This document shows, piece after piece, positions 40,846-50,364 of a DNA stretch of 64,000 nt. The notes below the pieces were generated by a model, which worked only from the letters and a program-made list of their open reading frames with translations, searched no databases and was not told where the DNA came from. Where the stretch lies: the NCBI GenBank assembly GCA_016713305.1, contig JADJPK010000011.1, positions 62,001 through 126,000 on the forward strand, in the 5' to 3' direction. Every line of letters begins with the position of its first letter. Positions within the stretch are counted from its first letter, which is position 1. The stretch is from Betaproteobacteria bacterium (GTDB lineage Bacteria > Pseudomonadota > Gammaproteobacteria > Burkholderiales > Ga0077523). A program made the translations under genes and the position numbers.

Positions 40846-41295
40846 ATGGATGTACAGGTCAATAAGCAGAATCAGAGTTTCAACGGGGACCCGCAGATGC
40901 CGCTGATGTGGTATCTGCGCGATGAGCTGGGTCTCACCGGTACCAAGTTCGGCTGCGGCGTCGGCCTGTGCGGCGCCTGTACCGTGCACGTGAACGGCAA
41001 GGCCGTTCGCAGCTGTGTCACGCCGATGAGCGAAGTGTCGAGCCAGTCCGTCACGACCATCGAAGGCTTGTCTCCCGACGGCAATCACCCGGTGCAGAAG
41101 GCCTGGCGCGCGCACAACGTGCCCCAGTGCGGTTACTGCCAGCCCGGCCAGATCATGCAGGCGGCCGGTCTGCTCAACCAGAACAAGAAGCCGAGCGATG
41201 CGCAGATCAACGAGATGATGGCCGGCAACATCTGCCGCTGCGGCTGCTATCAGCGCATCTTCGCCGCCGTCAAGACCGCGTCGCAGGAGGCCTGA
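40846..41295 (+). CDS. [2Fe-2S] subunit of a xanthine-dehydrogenase-family oxidoreductase (IorA-like)
   Basis: A 149-residue iron-sulfur subunit. The plant-ferredoxin-type cluster is held by C37, C42, C45 and C57 (GCGVGLCGACTVHV). The second cluster of the family is held by CGYCQPGQIMQ and NICRCGCYQR. This is the small subunit of two-subunit molybdenum hydroxylases such as isoquinoline 1-oxidoreductase and periplasmic aldehyde oxidases. One base separates it from the large subunit gene. Codon choice in both genes is very uniform (mostly GGC, AAG, GTC, CTG), which suggests high expression. Confidence 0.92.
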   Translation: MDVQVNKQNQSFNGDPQMPLMWYLRDELGLTGTKFGCGVGLCGACTVHVNGKAVRSCVTPMSEVSSQSVTTIEGLSPDGNHPVQKAWRAHNVPQCGYCQPGQIMQAAGLLNQNKKPSDAQINEMMAGNICRCGCYQRIFAAVKTASQEA

Positions 41296-41296
41296 G

Positions 41297-43621
41297 ATGA
41301 ACTTCCAACAGTACGCTGATCAACCCATTCTCAAGAACGTCAGCCGTCGCGACGTCCTCAAGGGCATCGTGTCGGGCGGTGGTCTGGTCCTCGCCGGACA
41401 GTTCCTCCCGCGCGATGCCATGGCCGACGGCGGTCACGTCAACCAGTACGACACCGGCGCGGGCGGCATGCCCGGCGGCGTGGTGTGGGATCCGCACGTC
41501 TTCGTGTCCGTCTCTCCGGACGGAACCGTGACCATCGTCACGCACCGTCAGGAAATGGGTACGGGTTCGCGCACCAGCCTGCCGATGGTCGTGGCCGACG
41601 AAATGGAAGCCGACTGGGCCAAGGTCAAGATCGTCCAGGCCCCCGGCGACGAAAAGAAGTACGGCAACCAGGACACGGACGGCTCGCGCAGCATCCGTCA
41701 CTTCGTCCAGCCGATGCGCACCTGCGGCGCTGCTGCCCGCAAGATGCTCGAGACCGCTGCGGCCATGACCTGGAGCGTTCCCGATACCGAAGTCCGGGCG
41801 CAGAACCACAAGGTTGTTCACCTGCCCAGCGGCAAGTCGCTCGGCTTCGGCGAACTCGCGACCAAGGCGGCAGCGCTGCCCACGCCGAAGCAGCGCGACG
41901 TGGAACTGAAGGATCCTTCCCAGTTCCGCTACATCGGCAAGGGCAAGGTCCAGATCACCGATCTGCACAACATCACCACCGGCAAGGCGATCTACGCCCA
42001 GGACGTCCGCGTCCCCGGCATGCTGTTCGCCACCATCGAGCGTCCCCCGGTCGTGCTGGGCAAGGCGGTCAAGTGGGATGAGGCGGCCGCCATGGCCGTG
42101 CCCGGCGTCAAGAAGGTGGTGTTCATTGCCCCGACCCCCATGCCTGCCGTGTTCGCCCCCCTGGGCGGCGTGGCGGTGATCGCGACCAGCACCTACGCGG
42201 CGCAGAAGGGCCGTGCAGCGCTGAACGTGCAGTGGGACGATGGTCCCAACGCCGACTACGATTCCGACAACTTCAAGGAAGCCATGGCGGCGGCGGCCCA
42301 CAAGCAGGGCAAGATCGAGCGCAACGAAGGCGACTTCGACGCCGCGATCAAAGGCGCTGCCAAGGTCATCGAGCGCGACTACTACATTCCGCACGGCCAC
42401 CACGCCACGATGGAACCGCCGGCAGCGGTCTGCCAGATCAAGGGCGGCAAGGCCGAGGTGTGGGCCTGCGTGCAGAGCCCGGGCGGAACGCGCGGCGTGA
42501 TCGCCGGTGCCCTGGGCATGAAGGAAGACGATGTCACCGTGAATGTCACGCTGCTGGGCGGCGGCTTCGGCCGCAAGTCCAAGTGCGACTTCGCGGTGGA
42601 AGCGGCTCTCCTGTCGCGCGCGATGGACGGCCAGCCGGTCAAGGTGGTGTGGACGCGTGAAGACGACATCCAGCACGGCTACTACCACTCGGTGTCCTAC
42701 CAGAACGTCACGGCCGGCCTGGATGCGAGCGGCAAGGTCATCGCCTGGCGGCAGCGCAGCGTCTCTCCCTCGCTCATGTCCAACTTCATGCCCGATCCCA
42801 AGCGCGAGAGCGCCCTGGAACTGGGCCTGGGCCTGATCGACACGCCGTTCGACGTGCCGAACCTGCGCCTGGAAACGGGTGAGGCGGTCGCCAAGACCCG
42901 GATTGGCTGGTTCCGTTCGGTGAACAACATTCCGCACGCCTTCGCGATGCAGTCCATGGTGGCCGAACTGGCTGCCGAACTGGGCAAGGATCCGAAGGAC
43001 TTCCTGCTGGAGATGATCGGGCCCGCCCGCATCGTCGATCCGCGCAAGACGGTCACGCAGGAACTGTGGAACTACGGCGATCCGTGGGGTACCTATCCGA
43101 TCGACACCGGCCGTCTGCGCGCCGTGGTCGAGCGCGCCGCGAAGGAAGCCGGTTGGGGCAGGAAGCTGCCGGCCGGACACGCCCTGGGCATCGCCTGCCA
43201 GCGGTCCTTCCTGTCCTACGTCGCGACGGTGGTGGAAGTGGCCGTGGACAAGGACGGCAACGTGAGCGTGCCGCGTGTCGACACCGCCTTCGATGCCGGC
43301 TTCGTGGTCAACCCGGAGCGCTTCCGTTCGCAGGTGGAAGGTGCCGCCGTGATGGGTCTGACCATCGCCAAGCACACCAACATCACCTTCAAGAACGGCC
43401 GCGTGCAGCAGAGCAACTTCGGCGACTACAAGGTGCTGCGGATCGGTGAGGGCGCGATGGATGTGCGCGTCCACATCATGCCGCATGGCATCGAGACGCC
43501 TTCCAGCGGTGTGGGTGAGCCCGGCGTTCCGCCGTTCGCGCCCGCGTTCTACAACGCCATCTACGCGGCCACCGGCAAGCGCATCCGCAATCTGCCGCTG
43601 GGCGACCAGCTGTCCGCGTAA
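41297..43621 (+). CDS. Molybdopterin-binding subunit of a xanthine-dehydrogenase-family oxidoreductase (IorB-like), Tat-exported
   Basis: A 774-residue catalytic subunit. A Tat signal (SRRDVLKG at 16-23, then a hydrophobic segment) shows export in folded form with the cofactor. The molybdopterin cytosine dinucleotide sites are visible as HRQEMGTGSRTSLPM, LLGGGFGRKSKCDF and the catalytic base E741 in SSGVGEPGVPP. It is paired with the iron-sulfur subunit, and there is no FAD subunit gene, so electrons probably go to a cytochrome rather than NAD. Likely substrates are N-heterocycles or aldehydes; the sequence does not decide. A strong terminator follows. Confidence 0.92.
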   Translation: MNFQQYADQPILKNVSRRDVLKGIVSGGGLVLAGQFLPRDAMADGGHVNQYDTGAGGMPGGVVWDPHVFVSVSPDGTVTIVTHRQEMGTGSRTSLPMVVADEMEADWAKVKIVQAPGDEKKYGNQDTDGSRSIRHFVQPMRTCGAAARKMLETAAAMTWSVPDTEVRAQNHKVVHLPSGKSLGFGELATKAAALPTPKQRDVELKDPSQFRYIGKGKVQITDLHNITTGKAIYAQDVRVPGMLFATIERPPVVLGKAVKWDEAAAMAVPGVKKVVFIAPTPMPAVFAPLGGVAVIATSTYAAQKGRAALNVQWDDGPNADYDSDNFKEAMAAAAHKQGKIERNEGDFDAAIKGAAKVIERDYYIPHGHHATMEPPAAVCQIKGGKAEVWACVQSPGGTRGVIAGALGMKEDDVTVNVTLLGGGFGRKSKCDFAVEAALLSRAMDGQPVKVVWTREDDIQHGYYHSVSYQNVTAGLDASGKVIAWRQRSVSPSLMSNFMPDPKRESALELGLGLIDTPFDVPNLRLETGEAVAKTRIGWFRSVNNIPHAFAMQSMVAELAAELGKDPKDFLLEMIGPARIVDPRKTVTQELWNYGDPWGTYPIDTGRLRAVVERAAKEAGWGRKLPAGHALGIACQRSFLSYVATVVEVAVDKDGNVSVPRVDTAFDAGFVVNPERFRSQVEGAAVMGLTIAKHTNITFKNGRVQQSNFGDYKVLRIGEGAMDVRVHIMPHGIETPSSGVGEPGVPPFAPAFYNAIYAATGKRIRNLPLGDQLSA

Positions 43622-43687
43622 GACCCGGGAGAGTGACCGGGGGCCTGGCCTCCGGTCTTTCTCCGGCGATCGCAATTCCGGTCTCTG

Positions 43688-43717
43688 GCCCGTTCCTCAT
43701 GGAACGGGCTTTTTTTT
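43688..43717 (+). terminator. Rho-independent terminator of the molybdenum hydroxylase operon
   Basis: The stem GCCCGTTCC / GGAACGGGC around a TCAT loop is followed directly by eight T. It is placed 66 bases behind the large subunit stop. Confidence 0.93.
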
Positions 43718-43886
43718 GGGTGAGCGGCCATCCGTCTGCCTTGCAGGCCCGGCCGGGAAAACGGAATCGCCCTTTCCCCAGTGCAAATCGGTGACGAATC
43801 GATGCTGCACTGCGCCAATCGGGCTATGATCGGGGAGCCGTCGGACGCCCTCGGACGCGCACGTCTCCAGAACATTTACAGCGCCC

Positions 43887-46800
43887 ATGAAGACCATTCG
43901 CAGCCTGCTCGTCGCCAACCGCTCGGAAATCGCCATTCGCGTCATGCGCGCGGCCGCCGAGATGGGGATCCGCACCGTCGCCATCTTCTCCAACGAGGAC
44001 CGTTTCGCGCTCCACCGTTTCAAGGCGGATGAAAGCTACCTGGTCGGCGCGGGCAAGAAGCCCATCCAGGCCTATCTGGATATCGAGGACGTCCTGAGGA
44101 TCGCCGTCGAGGCGAAGGTCGATGCCATCCACCCCGGCTACGGTTTTCTGTCCGAGAACCCCGACTTCGCCGAGGCCTGCGGGAAAGCCGGCATCACTTT
44201 CATCGGGCCCAAGCCCGAGGTGATGCGACTGCTTGGCAACAAGGTGGCGGCCAGGAATCTGGCCGAGAAGATGGGCGTTCCCGTCGTGCCGGCGACCGGA
44301 GCGCTCCCGGCGGACTTCGACGACGCGCGGCGCATGGCGGCCGAAGTCGGCTACCCCCTGATGCTCAAGGCGAGCTGGGGCGGGGGTGGCCGCGGAATGC
44401 GTGTCGTCGAGTCCGAGGCCGATCTGTTCCACCACCTGGAAGTGGCCCGGCGCGAGGCGCTCGCAGCCTTCGGCAACGACGAGGTATATCTGGAGAAGCT
44501 GGTGCGCCGGGCGCGCCACGTGGAAGTCCAGGTGATGGGCGACAAGCACGGGAATCTCGTCCACCTGTTCGAGCGCGATTGTTCCGTGCAGCGGCGCAAC
44601 CAGAAGGTGGTCGAGCGGGCGCCCGCGCCTTACCTCTCGGACGCTCAGCGCGCCGAACTGTGCGAGTCGGCACTGTCGCTCGCCCGCGGCGCGAACTACA
44701 CGCACGCGGGGACCGTCGAGTTCCTGATGGATGCGGACACGGGCAGGTTCTACTTCATCGAAGTCAACCCGCGGATCCAGGTCGAGCACACGGTGACCGA
44801 GCAGATCACCGGTGTCGACATCGTCAAGGCACAGATCCGGATCAGCGAAGGTGCCCGGATCGGCGAGCCGGATTCCTACGTACCGGCGCAGAACGAGCTG
44901 CGGATCAACGGCGCTGCCTTGCAGTGCCGAGTGACGACCGAAGATCCCGAGAACCAGTTCACGCCCGACTATGGGCGGATCTCGGTGTATCGCAGCGCCG
45001 CCGGTTTCGGCATCCGGCTCGACGCGGGCACGGCATACAGCGGCGCGGTGATCACGCCCTACTACGACTCGCTGCTGGTGAAGGTCACATCGTGGGGCCA
45101 CAACAAGGAAGAGGCGATTGCCCGGATGGATCGCGCGCTGCGCGAGTTCCGCATCCGTGGGGTGTCGAGCAATCTGCAGTTCCTCGAGAACGTCATCCGC
45201 CATCCGCAGTTCGTGAGCGGCGAGTGCATCACCCGCTTCATCGACGAAACGCCGGAGCTGTTCCGGTTCTCCCACCGGCGCGACCGTGCCACCAAGCTGT
45301 TGCGCTTCATCGGCGATGTGGTCGTGAATGGCAACGCGGAGATGAAGCGCCGGCGCAAGGACGACACCACGCACGGTCCGGCGCAATTGCCGCGCGGCCG
45401 GCCGTCGCGCGAAATCCCCAAGGGTTCCCGCGACAAGCTGAAGGAACTGGGCGCCGACGGCTTTGCGAAGTGGATGAAGGATTCGCAGCGCGTGCTGCTG
45501 ACCGACACCACGATGCGCGATGCTCACCAGTCGCTGTTCGCCACGCGCATGCGCACGCACGACATGCTGCCCATCGCGCCGTACTACGCGCGGATGGCGC
45601 CGGGCCTGTTCTCGCTGGAGTGCTGGGGCGGCGCCACGTTCGATGTCGCGCTGCGGTTCCTCAAGGAGGATCCGTGGCACCGGCTGGCCTTGCTGCGCGA
45701 AGCGATTCCCAACGTCTGCTTCCAGATGCTGCTGCGGGCCTCCAACGCGGTGGGATACACGAACTACCCCGACAACGTCGTGCGCTACTTCGTGCAGCAG
45801 GCGGCGAAGGAGGGCATCGACATCTTCCGCGTGTTCGATTCGCTCAACTGGGTGGAGAACATGCGGGTGGCCATCGACGCCGTGCGCGAATCCGGCGCGG
45901 TGTGCGAGGCGGCCATCTGCTACACGGGCGATCTCTTCGATAGCTCACGGCCCAAGTACAACCTCAAGTACTACGTCGACATGGCCAAGGCGCTGGAGCG
46001 CGCCGGCGCGCAGGTGCTGGGCATCAAGGACATGGCGGGGGTCTGCCGGCCGCGCGCCGCGCGTGCGCTCGTCACCGCGCTCAAGCAGGAAGTCGGTCTG
46101 CCCATCCACTTCCACACGCACGACACGAGCGGCATCGCGGCGGCGAGCGTGCTCGCGGCCATCGAGGCCGGCGTCGACGCCGTGGACGGCGCGCTGGACG
46201 CGATGAGCGGCCTCACCTCGCAGCCCAACCTCGGCTCCATCGTGGCCGCGCTGGAGGGGACCGACCGCGAACCGGACGTCGATCTCGAATCGCTGAAGTC
46301 GCTGTCGACTTACTGGGAAGGCGTGCGCAGGCACTACGCGCCCTTCGAGGCGGACATGCGTTCCGGGACCTCCGACGTGTACCTGCACGAGATGCCCGGC
46401 GGCCAGTACACCAACCTCCGCGAGCAGGCTCGGGCCATGGGCCTCGAGCATCGCTGGCCGGAAGTGGCTCGCGCCTACGCGCAAGTCAACCAGCTCTTCG
46501 GTGACATCGTGAAAGTCACGCCCACCTCCAAGGTGGTGGGCGACCTGGCGCTGTTCATGGTGGCGAACGATCTGACGCCGGAAGACGTGCTCGATGCTTC
46601 GCGCGAGATCGCCTTCCCCGAGTCGGTGGTGTCCATGCTGAAGGGCGAGCTGGGCTTCCCGCCCGACGGTTTCCCGGAGGCCATCACCCAGCGCGTGTTG
46701 AAAGGCGACAAGCCGGTGCAGGGCCGCGTCGCAGCCTATCTTCCTCCCGCGAATCTGGATGCAGTGCGAGCCGAGGCTGAACACTCCGCCGGCCGGAAGC

Positions 46801-47336
46801 TGAGCGACACGGACCTCGCGTCGTATCTCATGTACCCCAAGGTCTTCACCGATTTCGCCAAGCACCTGCGGCACTACGACGACGTGTCGGTGCTGCCCAC
46901 GCCGGTGTTCTTCCAGGGCATGAAGGATGGCGACGAGGTGGCCGTGGACATCGACCGGGGCAAGACGCTGGTCATCCGTCTGCAAGGACGTGCGGACATG
47001 GACGAAGAGGGCCAGGTCCGGCTGTTCTTCGAACTGAACGGCCAGGCCCGCGTCGTGCGCATTCCCAAGGCCGGCGTGGCCGCAGCCGTGAAGCAGCGCT
47101 CGAAGGCTGAGGATGGCAACACCGATCACATCGGTGCGCCCATGCCCGGCAGCGTGGTCCTGGTGCCGGTGAAGGCCGGCCAGGCCGTGAAGAAGGGCGA
47201 CCCGCTGCTGTCCATCGAGGCGATGAAGATGGAGAGCGTGATCCGGGCCGAGCGGGACTGCCACGTGAGGGCTGTGCACGTGAAGCCCGGCGACGCAGTG
47301 GCTGCGAAGGACCTGTTGATCGAATTGGGGGCGTGA
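43887..47336 (+). CDS. pyc: Pyruvate carboxylase
   Basis: A 1149-residue single-chain enzyme that carboxylates pyruvate to oxaloacetate. The biotin carboxylase domain (1-450) has ANRSEIAIRV, the ATP-grasp Gly loop KASWGGGGRGM and EVNPRIQVEHTVTE. The carboxyltransferase domain (about 535-830) has LTDTTMRDAHQSLFATRMR, the metal-site HFHTHDTSG and RASNAVGYTNYPDNV. The biotin carrier domain ends the protein, with biotinyl Lys1114 in IEAMKMES. All parts are in frame and the length is typical. It is a monocistronic anaplerotic gene; its promoter should lie in 43718-43886. Confidence 0.96.
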   Translation: MKTIRSLLVANRSEIAIRVMRAAAEMGIRTVAIFSNEDRFALHRFKADESYLVGAGKKPIQAYLDIEDVLRIAVEAKVDAIHPGYGFLSENPDFAEACGKAGITFIGPKPEVMRLLGNKVAARNLAEKMGVPVVPATGALPADFDDARRMAAEVGYPLMLKASWGGGGRGMRVVESEADLFHHLEVARREALAAFGNDEVYLEKLVRRARHVEVQVMGDKHGNLVHLFERDCSVQRRNQKVVERAPAPYLSDAQRAELCESALSLARGANYTHAGTVEFLMDADTGRFYFIEVNPRIQVEHTVTEQITGVDIVKAQIRISEGARIGEPDSYVPAQNELRINGAALQCRVTTEDPENQFTPDYGRISVYRSAAGFGIRLDAGTAYSGAVITPYYDSLLVKVTSWGHNKEEAIARMDRALREFRIRGVSSNLQFLENVIRHPQFVSGECITRFIDETPELFRFSHRRDRATKLLRFIGDVVVNGNAEMKRRRKDDTTHGPAQLPRGRPSREIPKGSRDKLKELGADGFAKWMKDSQRVLLTDTTMRDAHQSLFATRMRTHDMLPIAPYYARMAPGLFSLECWGGATFDVALRFLKEDPWHRLALLREAIPNVCFQMLLRASNAVGYTNYPDNVVRYFVQQAAKEGIDIFRVFDSLNWVENMRVAIDAVRESGAVCEAAICYTGDLFDSSRPKYNLKYYVDMAKALERAGAQVLGIKDMAGVCRPRAARALVTALKQEVGLPIHFHTHDTSGIAAASVLAAIEAGVDAVDGALDAMSGLTSQPNLGSIVAALEGTDREPDVDLESLKSLSTYWEGVRRHYAPFEADMRSGTSDVYLHEMPGGQYTNLREQARAMGLEHRWPEVARAYAQVNQLFGDIVKVTPTSKVVGDLALFMVANDLTPEDVLDASREIAFPESVVSMLKGELGFPPDGFPEAITQRVLKGDKPVQGRVAAYLPPANLDAVRAEAEHSAGRKLSDTDLASYLMYPKVFTDFAKHLRHYDDVSVLPTPVFFQGMKDGDEVAVDIDRGKTLVIRLQGRADMDEEGQVRLFFELNGQARVVRIPKAGVAAAVKQRSKAEDGNTDHIGAPMPGSVVLVPVKAGQAVKKGDPLLSIEAMKMESVIRAERDCHVRAVHVKPGDAVAAKDLLIELGA

Positions 47337-47426
47337 CCGGCGGCCATCCCCCTTCAGAGCGGGCAGAGAACAACTGCGGTGAATGGGCCAGATGGACTCT
47401 GTCGAGCGCTGCGAAGACATCGCTCG

Positions 47427-47668
47427 CAGCAGGTCCCTTCTCCTTCAAGGAGAAGGACAGGATGAGGATGGGTCAGGAGGACGCAGGCGACAGGAGGCTA
47501 GCCCTCGGTGACGCCCGCCACTGAGCAGGTCCCTTCTCCTTCAAGGAGAAGGACAGGATGAGGATGGGTCACGAAGGATGCAGGCGTCGGGAGGCCGGTC
47601 TTCTCGGGTGACGCCGCCACTTCGCAGGTACCTTCTCCTTCAAGGAGAAGGACAGGATGAGGATGGGC
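47427..47668. repeat. Three copies of a hairpin repeat (~100-bp period)
   Basis: Copies at about 47427-47472, 47524-47570 and 47625-47668. Each reads GCAGGT(C/A)CCTTCTCCTT, a C, then AAGGAGAAGGACAGGATGAG and GATGGG. The centre is a perfect 10-bp inverted repeat. The spacers are partly alike (GACGCAGGCG.. and GATGCAGGCG..). It is the same family as the repeats at 13.2-13.8 kb, with A/T in place of G/C at several stem positions. It lies between the convergent pyc and LuxR-type genes and could stop transcription from both. Confidence 0.88.
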
Positions 47669-47730
47669 GCAGCGCCACTCCAACCCGCAAACTCGCCCCG
47701 CGCCAACGCCGTTCAACCGATCCGACAGCA

Positions 47731-48896
47731 TCAACCGCCGCTCGATAATCCGTAGACAAGCCGAACGAGCGCCGCCTGACTGCTCGTACCGGTCTTCGAG
47801 TAGACGCGCTTGAGCTGCGTACGCACGGTTTCCACATTCACCCCCCGTTCCGCCGCGATCTCCGGCGCCGTATGGCCGATGCAGGCAAGGCGAACCACCG
47901 CGATCTCGGTAGGCGTCAGTCGATACAGGTCTCGCAGGAGAACCTCGTCCACCCTGAGCGGCCGCGCGGGGTCAGAAATGAACACGATCGCCGCCGGGCT
48001 CACGGTTCCGATTCCAAACGAGTTCTCGATGGGCAACGGCGAGAAGTTGAGCAGCAAGGGAGGCTCTCCTTCCCCCCGGGGCACGTGGAGCGCCTTCGAG
48101 AAGTTTTCTGCCGACGCGCTGTGCGTTCGCAGAGAACCGATGATGGCGTTGCCTAGAGCTGCGTTGACTGCAGGGCGCAGACACAGCAATTCGTCCCGGC
48201 CGTCCGATCGCCGGTGAAGCCCGATCGCCTTGGTGGCGTTGAGCAACTCGCCTGCGGCCCGGTTGAAGAAAGACACTGCGCCGCTGGCATCCACGAGCAG
48301 AACCCCGGAGCGGATGCGATCCAGCGCGGCCTGAGTTGTTGCAATCCGGAACGACGCATCCTGAAGCCGGTAGGACATTCCCAGAGAGCGCGACACGTGA
48401 GGGCTCAGCAGTTGCATCCACTGCTTGGCACGCGGGCTGAACGAGCCATTCTCCTCACCGCGGTATGTCGACAAGAACGTGACACGCAGACCCGCAGCGT
48501 CCGGCCCGAAGATCACGGAGGCGCACAGGCGAGACGCGTGGGCCGGTTTGAGAAATTCCTTGAAATAGATCGACTTCGTCGTTCTCTGTGGGGTACCAGG
48601 TCCTTGTCGGTGACCACCGTGCCCGAAACGCACAAGCCCTTGTCCTGAAGGGCCTGTGTCCAGACATCGTGGGCGTGATACTTGTCCTTGTACTGTCGAA
48701 CGAAGGTATCGCCGATGCCTTCGCTGATGTGGAAACCGCCACGGCCGGCATCGTCGAAAGGCGTGAAGAGCTGACCGGAATCGGCCGAAACGGCATCCAC
48801 GATTTCCTTCACCACCGGCTGCCAGAGTTCCGGAGCCAGCGCCGCATCGTAGATCTTGCCTATCGTGCTGCTCAGACGTTCCAAGGGACCCTCCAA
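47731..48896 (-). CDS. LuxR-family transcription regulator with PAS-like sensor region (apparent frameshift)
   Basis: About 388 residues when joined. The N-terminal part (MEGPLERLSSTIGKIYDAAL) and middle (GVLLVDASGAVSFFNRAAGELL) form a PAS-type sensor region. The C-terminus is a LuxR/GerE helix-turn-helix (LTPTEIAVVRLACIGHTAPE, then NVETVRTQLKRVYSKTG). The frame breaks at a G4 run (48590-48593; C4 on the coding strand). One added base reads DKDLVPPQRTTKSIYFKEFLK and joins the halves. The architecture matches LuxR regulators of the helix-turn-helix plus PAS kind without an autoinducer domain. It is divergent from a PEP-CTERM gene, which may be its target. Confidence 0.82.
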
Positions 48897-49091
48897 TCAG
48901 CGCAAGTCTCCATCCACCGGCCACCCTGAAAAAGGCAACCTGCGACTTGTGACTTGCGATCGCGTTCGGGCGAGGCGCTGCACCTGCTGGCGAAGCGCCT
49001 GGCATGCGATTCTCGATCCTCCGGGCAGAGAACCGGCCGCTCCTCTTCTTGCCACTTTTACCAGAATGATCTGCCATCCGGAAGGCGGACC

Positions 49092-49111
49092 CATCACCAA
49101 ATCGGGTGATG
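49092..49111. promoter_or_regulatory. Inverted repeat, candidate operator 1
   Basis: CATCACC-AAATCG-GGTGATG, a perfect 7-bp inverted repeat in the region between the LuxR-type regulator and the divergent PEP-CTERM gene. It shares the half-site CGGGTGATG with the palindrome at 49194-49209. Confidence 0.55.
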
Positions 49112-49193
49112 ACTCGGGGGTTGCGGAGACACTTGCCACCGACGAAGGCCCTGTCGTCCCAACGAAGTCGCTTTGACCGGATTGTGTCGTGCG

Positions 49194-49209
49194 TCACCCG
49201 CGCGGGTGA
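49194..49209. promoter_or_regulatory. Palindrome, candidate operator 2
   Basis: TCACCCGCGCGGGTGA is a perfect 16-bp palindrome 142 bases upstream of the PEP-CTERM start. It carries the same GGGTGA half-site as operator candidate 1. Together they are good candidates for binding by the neighbouring LuxR-type protein. Confidence 0.58.
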
Positions 49210-49350
49210 TGCATGCAGCGACCCTGTAAGCGAGAATCTCGACACCGCGCGTCGGCCCCACGTGTCGCGCACAGGTTCGCCCCATCGAATCGAACCGCGA
49301 GAAACGACGCCGATCGGCGCCACCGGAGACCTGATCCAAGGAACCTGACC

Positions 49351-50103
49351 ATGGAGACGCTGGCTGGCCGTGTTGCATTGCTCCTGACCCTTGTTGGGTG
49401 CAGCTTGATCTGCGCCCCGGTATCGATAGCCGCGCTCTTGCCGGTGGCGAGCACGACGTACGCGGGGTCGTACTACGACGCCGGTCCGTTCGATGACCGC
49501 ACGCTGCCTGCCGATCTTCTGTCCGCGCATGGGCTTGCCCTGCACCCATTCACCAATGACGACATCAACAACTCGCTCGCCGCAATCAATCCGAACATTT
49601 TCATCGCGGGCATCGATTCGAATCAGTTCGTCGTCCCGACCCTGCCAGGTTCGCCGTGCCGGCTCGGCTGCAGTCTGTTCCTGGACATCGAGGCACTGCA
49701 GAGCTATTTGGGACCCTCCATCGAGATCAAGGGAATCGCGGTCTCGATGTTCCAGATCGGAAGCGAGAATGAGGGGTGGGCCACCCTGACGCAAGGTAGC
49801 CAGTCGGGACAAAAATTCGGTATCCCGTTCTCCAGCGAGGACCAATACACCCTTCTGTACCGTGGCGGGGTCTTCGACAATCCGGCTGATTTGGCCGCAA
49901 TGATGCTGGAGATCGGCTTCGTGGTCGGAGACACGGGTCTCTCCCGGGGCTTATGGGCGCAGGCTTACTACATCACGGCGAGCGACGTTCGTGCGGTTCC
50001 TGAGCCAGACATGCTTGGATTGGGCGCGCTGGCGGTGCTTGGTCTGATCGTCATCAGGCGGCCCCGCTACGGCCGGGTGCCGTTGGCTGCGCTGGTGAAC
50101 TGA
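49351..50103 (+). CDS. PEP-CTERM-type exported protein
   Basis: A 250-residue protein with a signal peptide (LLLTLVGCSLICAPVSIAA, cut near residue 27) and a C-terminal VPEPDMLGLGALAVLGLIVI-RR signal. Unlike the usual form, about 13 residues follow the basic stretch (YGRVPLAALVN end). The body is unrecognised, with a CRLGC pair. The ATG at 49351 follows AAGGAAC. It is divergent from the LuxR-type gene, and two palindromes lie between them. It is probably a surface protein whose expression is controlled by that regulator. Confidence 0.8.
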   Translation: METLAGRVALLLTLVGCSLICAPVSIAALLPVASTTYAGSYYDAGPFDDRTLPADLLSAHGLALHPFTNDDINNSLAAINPNIFIAGIDSNQFVVPTLPGSPCRLGCSLFLDIEALQSYLGPSIEIKGIAVSMFQIGSENEGWATLTQGSQSGQKFGIPFSSEDQYTLLYRGGVFDNPADLAAMMLEIGFVVGDTGLSRGLWAQAYYITASDVRAVPEPDMLGLGALAVLGLIVIRRPRYGRVPLAALVN

Positions 50104-50364
50104 CAGGCCGTTGAAGTACCAACGATGACTGCGGGTGCCTTCAATCGCAATCAGTCCATTGAGGTCTAACAACCGACGAGTCTTGGCACGGCGACATTCT
50201 CGGGCCCGGTTCTCGGGGATTCGAGTGTTCGAAGGCGGCTGTTCCGCTCTATTCATGGTCGACAGGGAGCACTGCAAGCGCAACTGCGCCACAGTTTTCT
50301 GCTTCGCGAGGTTGAAAGTGAATCGGCATTTCATAATCCTGCTAACACCAAGGTGAGGACAACC

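Noticed and set aside
47427..47668. CRISPR-like array
   Set aside because: Only three copies, spacers are alike and unequal in length, and the core is a terminator-like hairpin.
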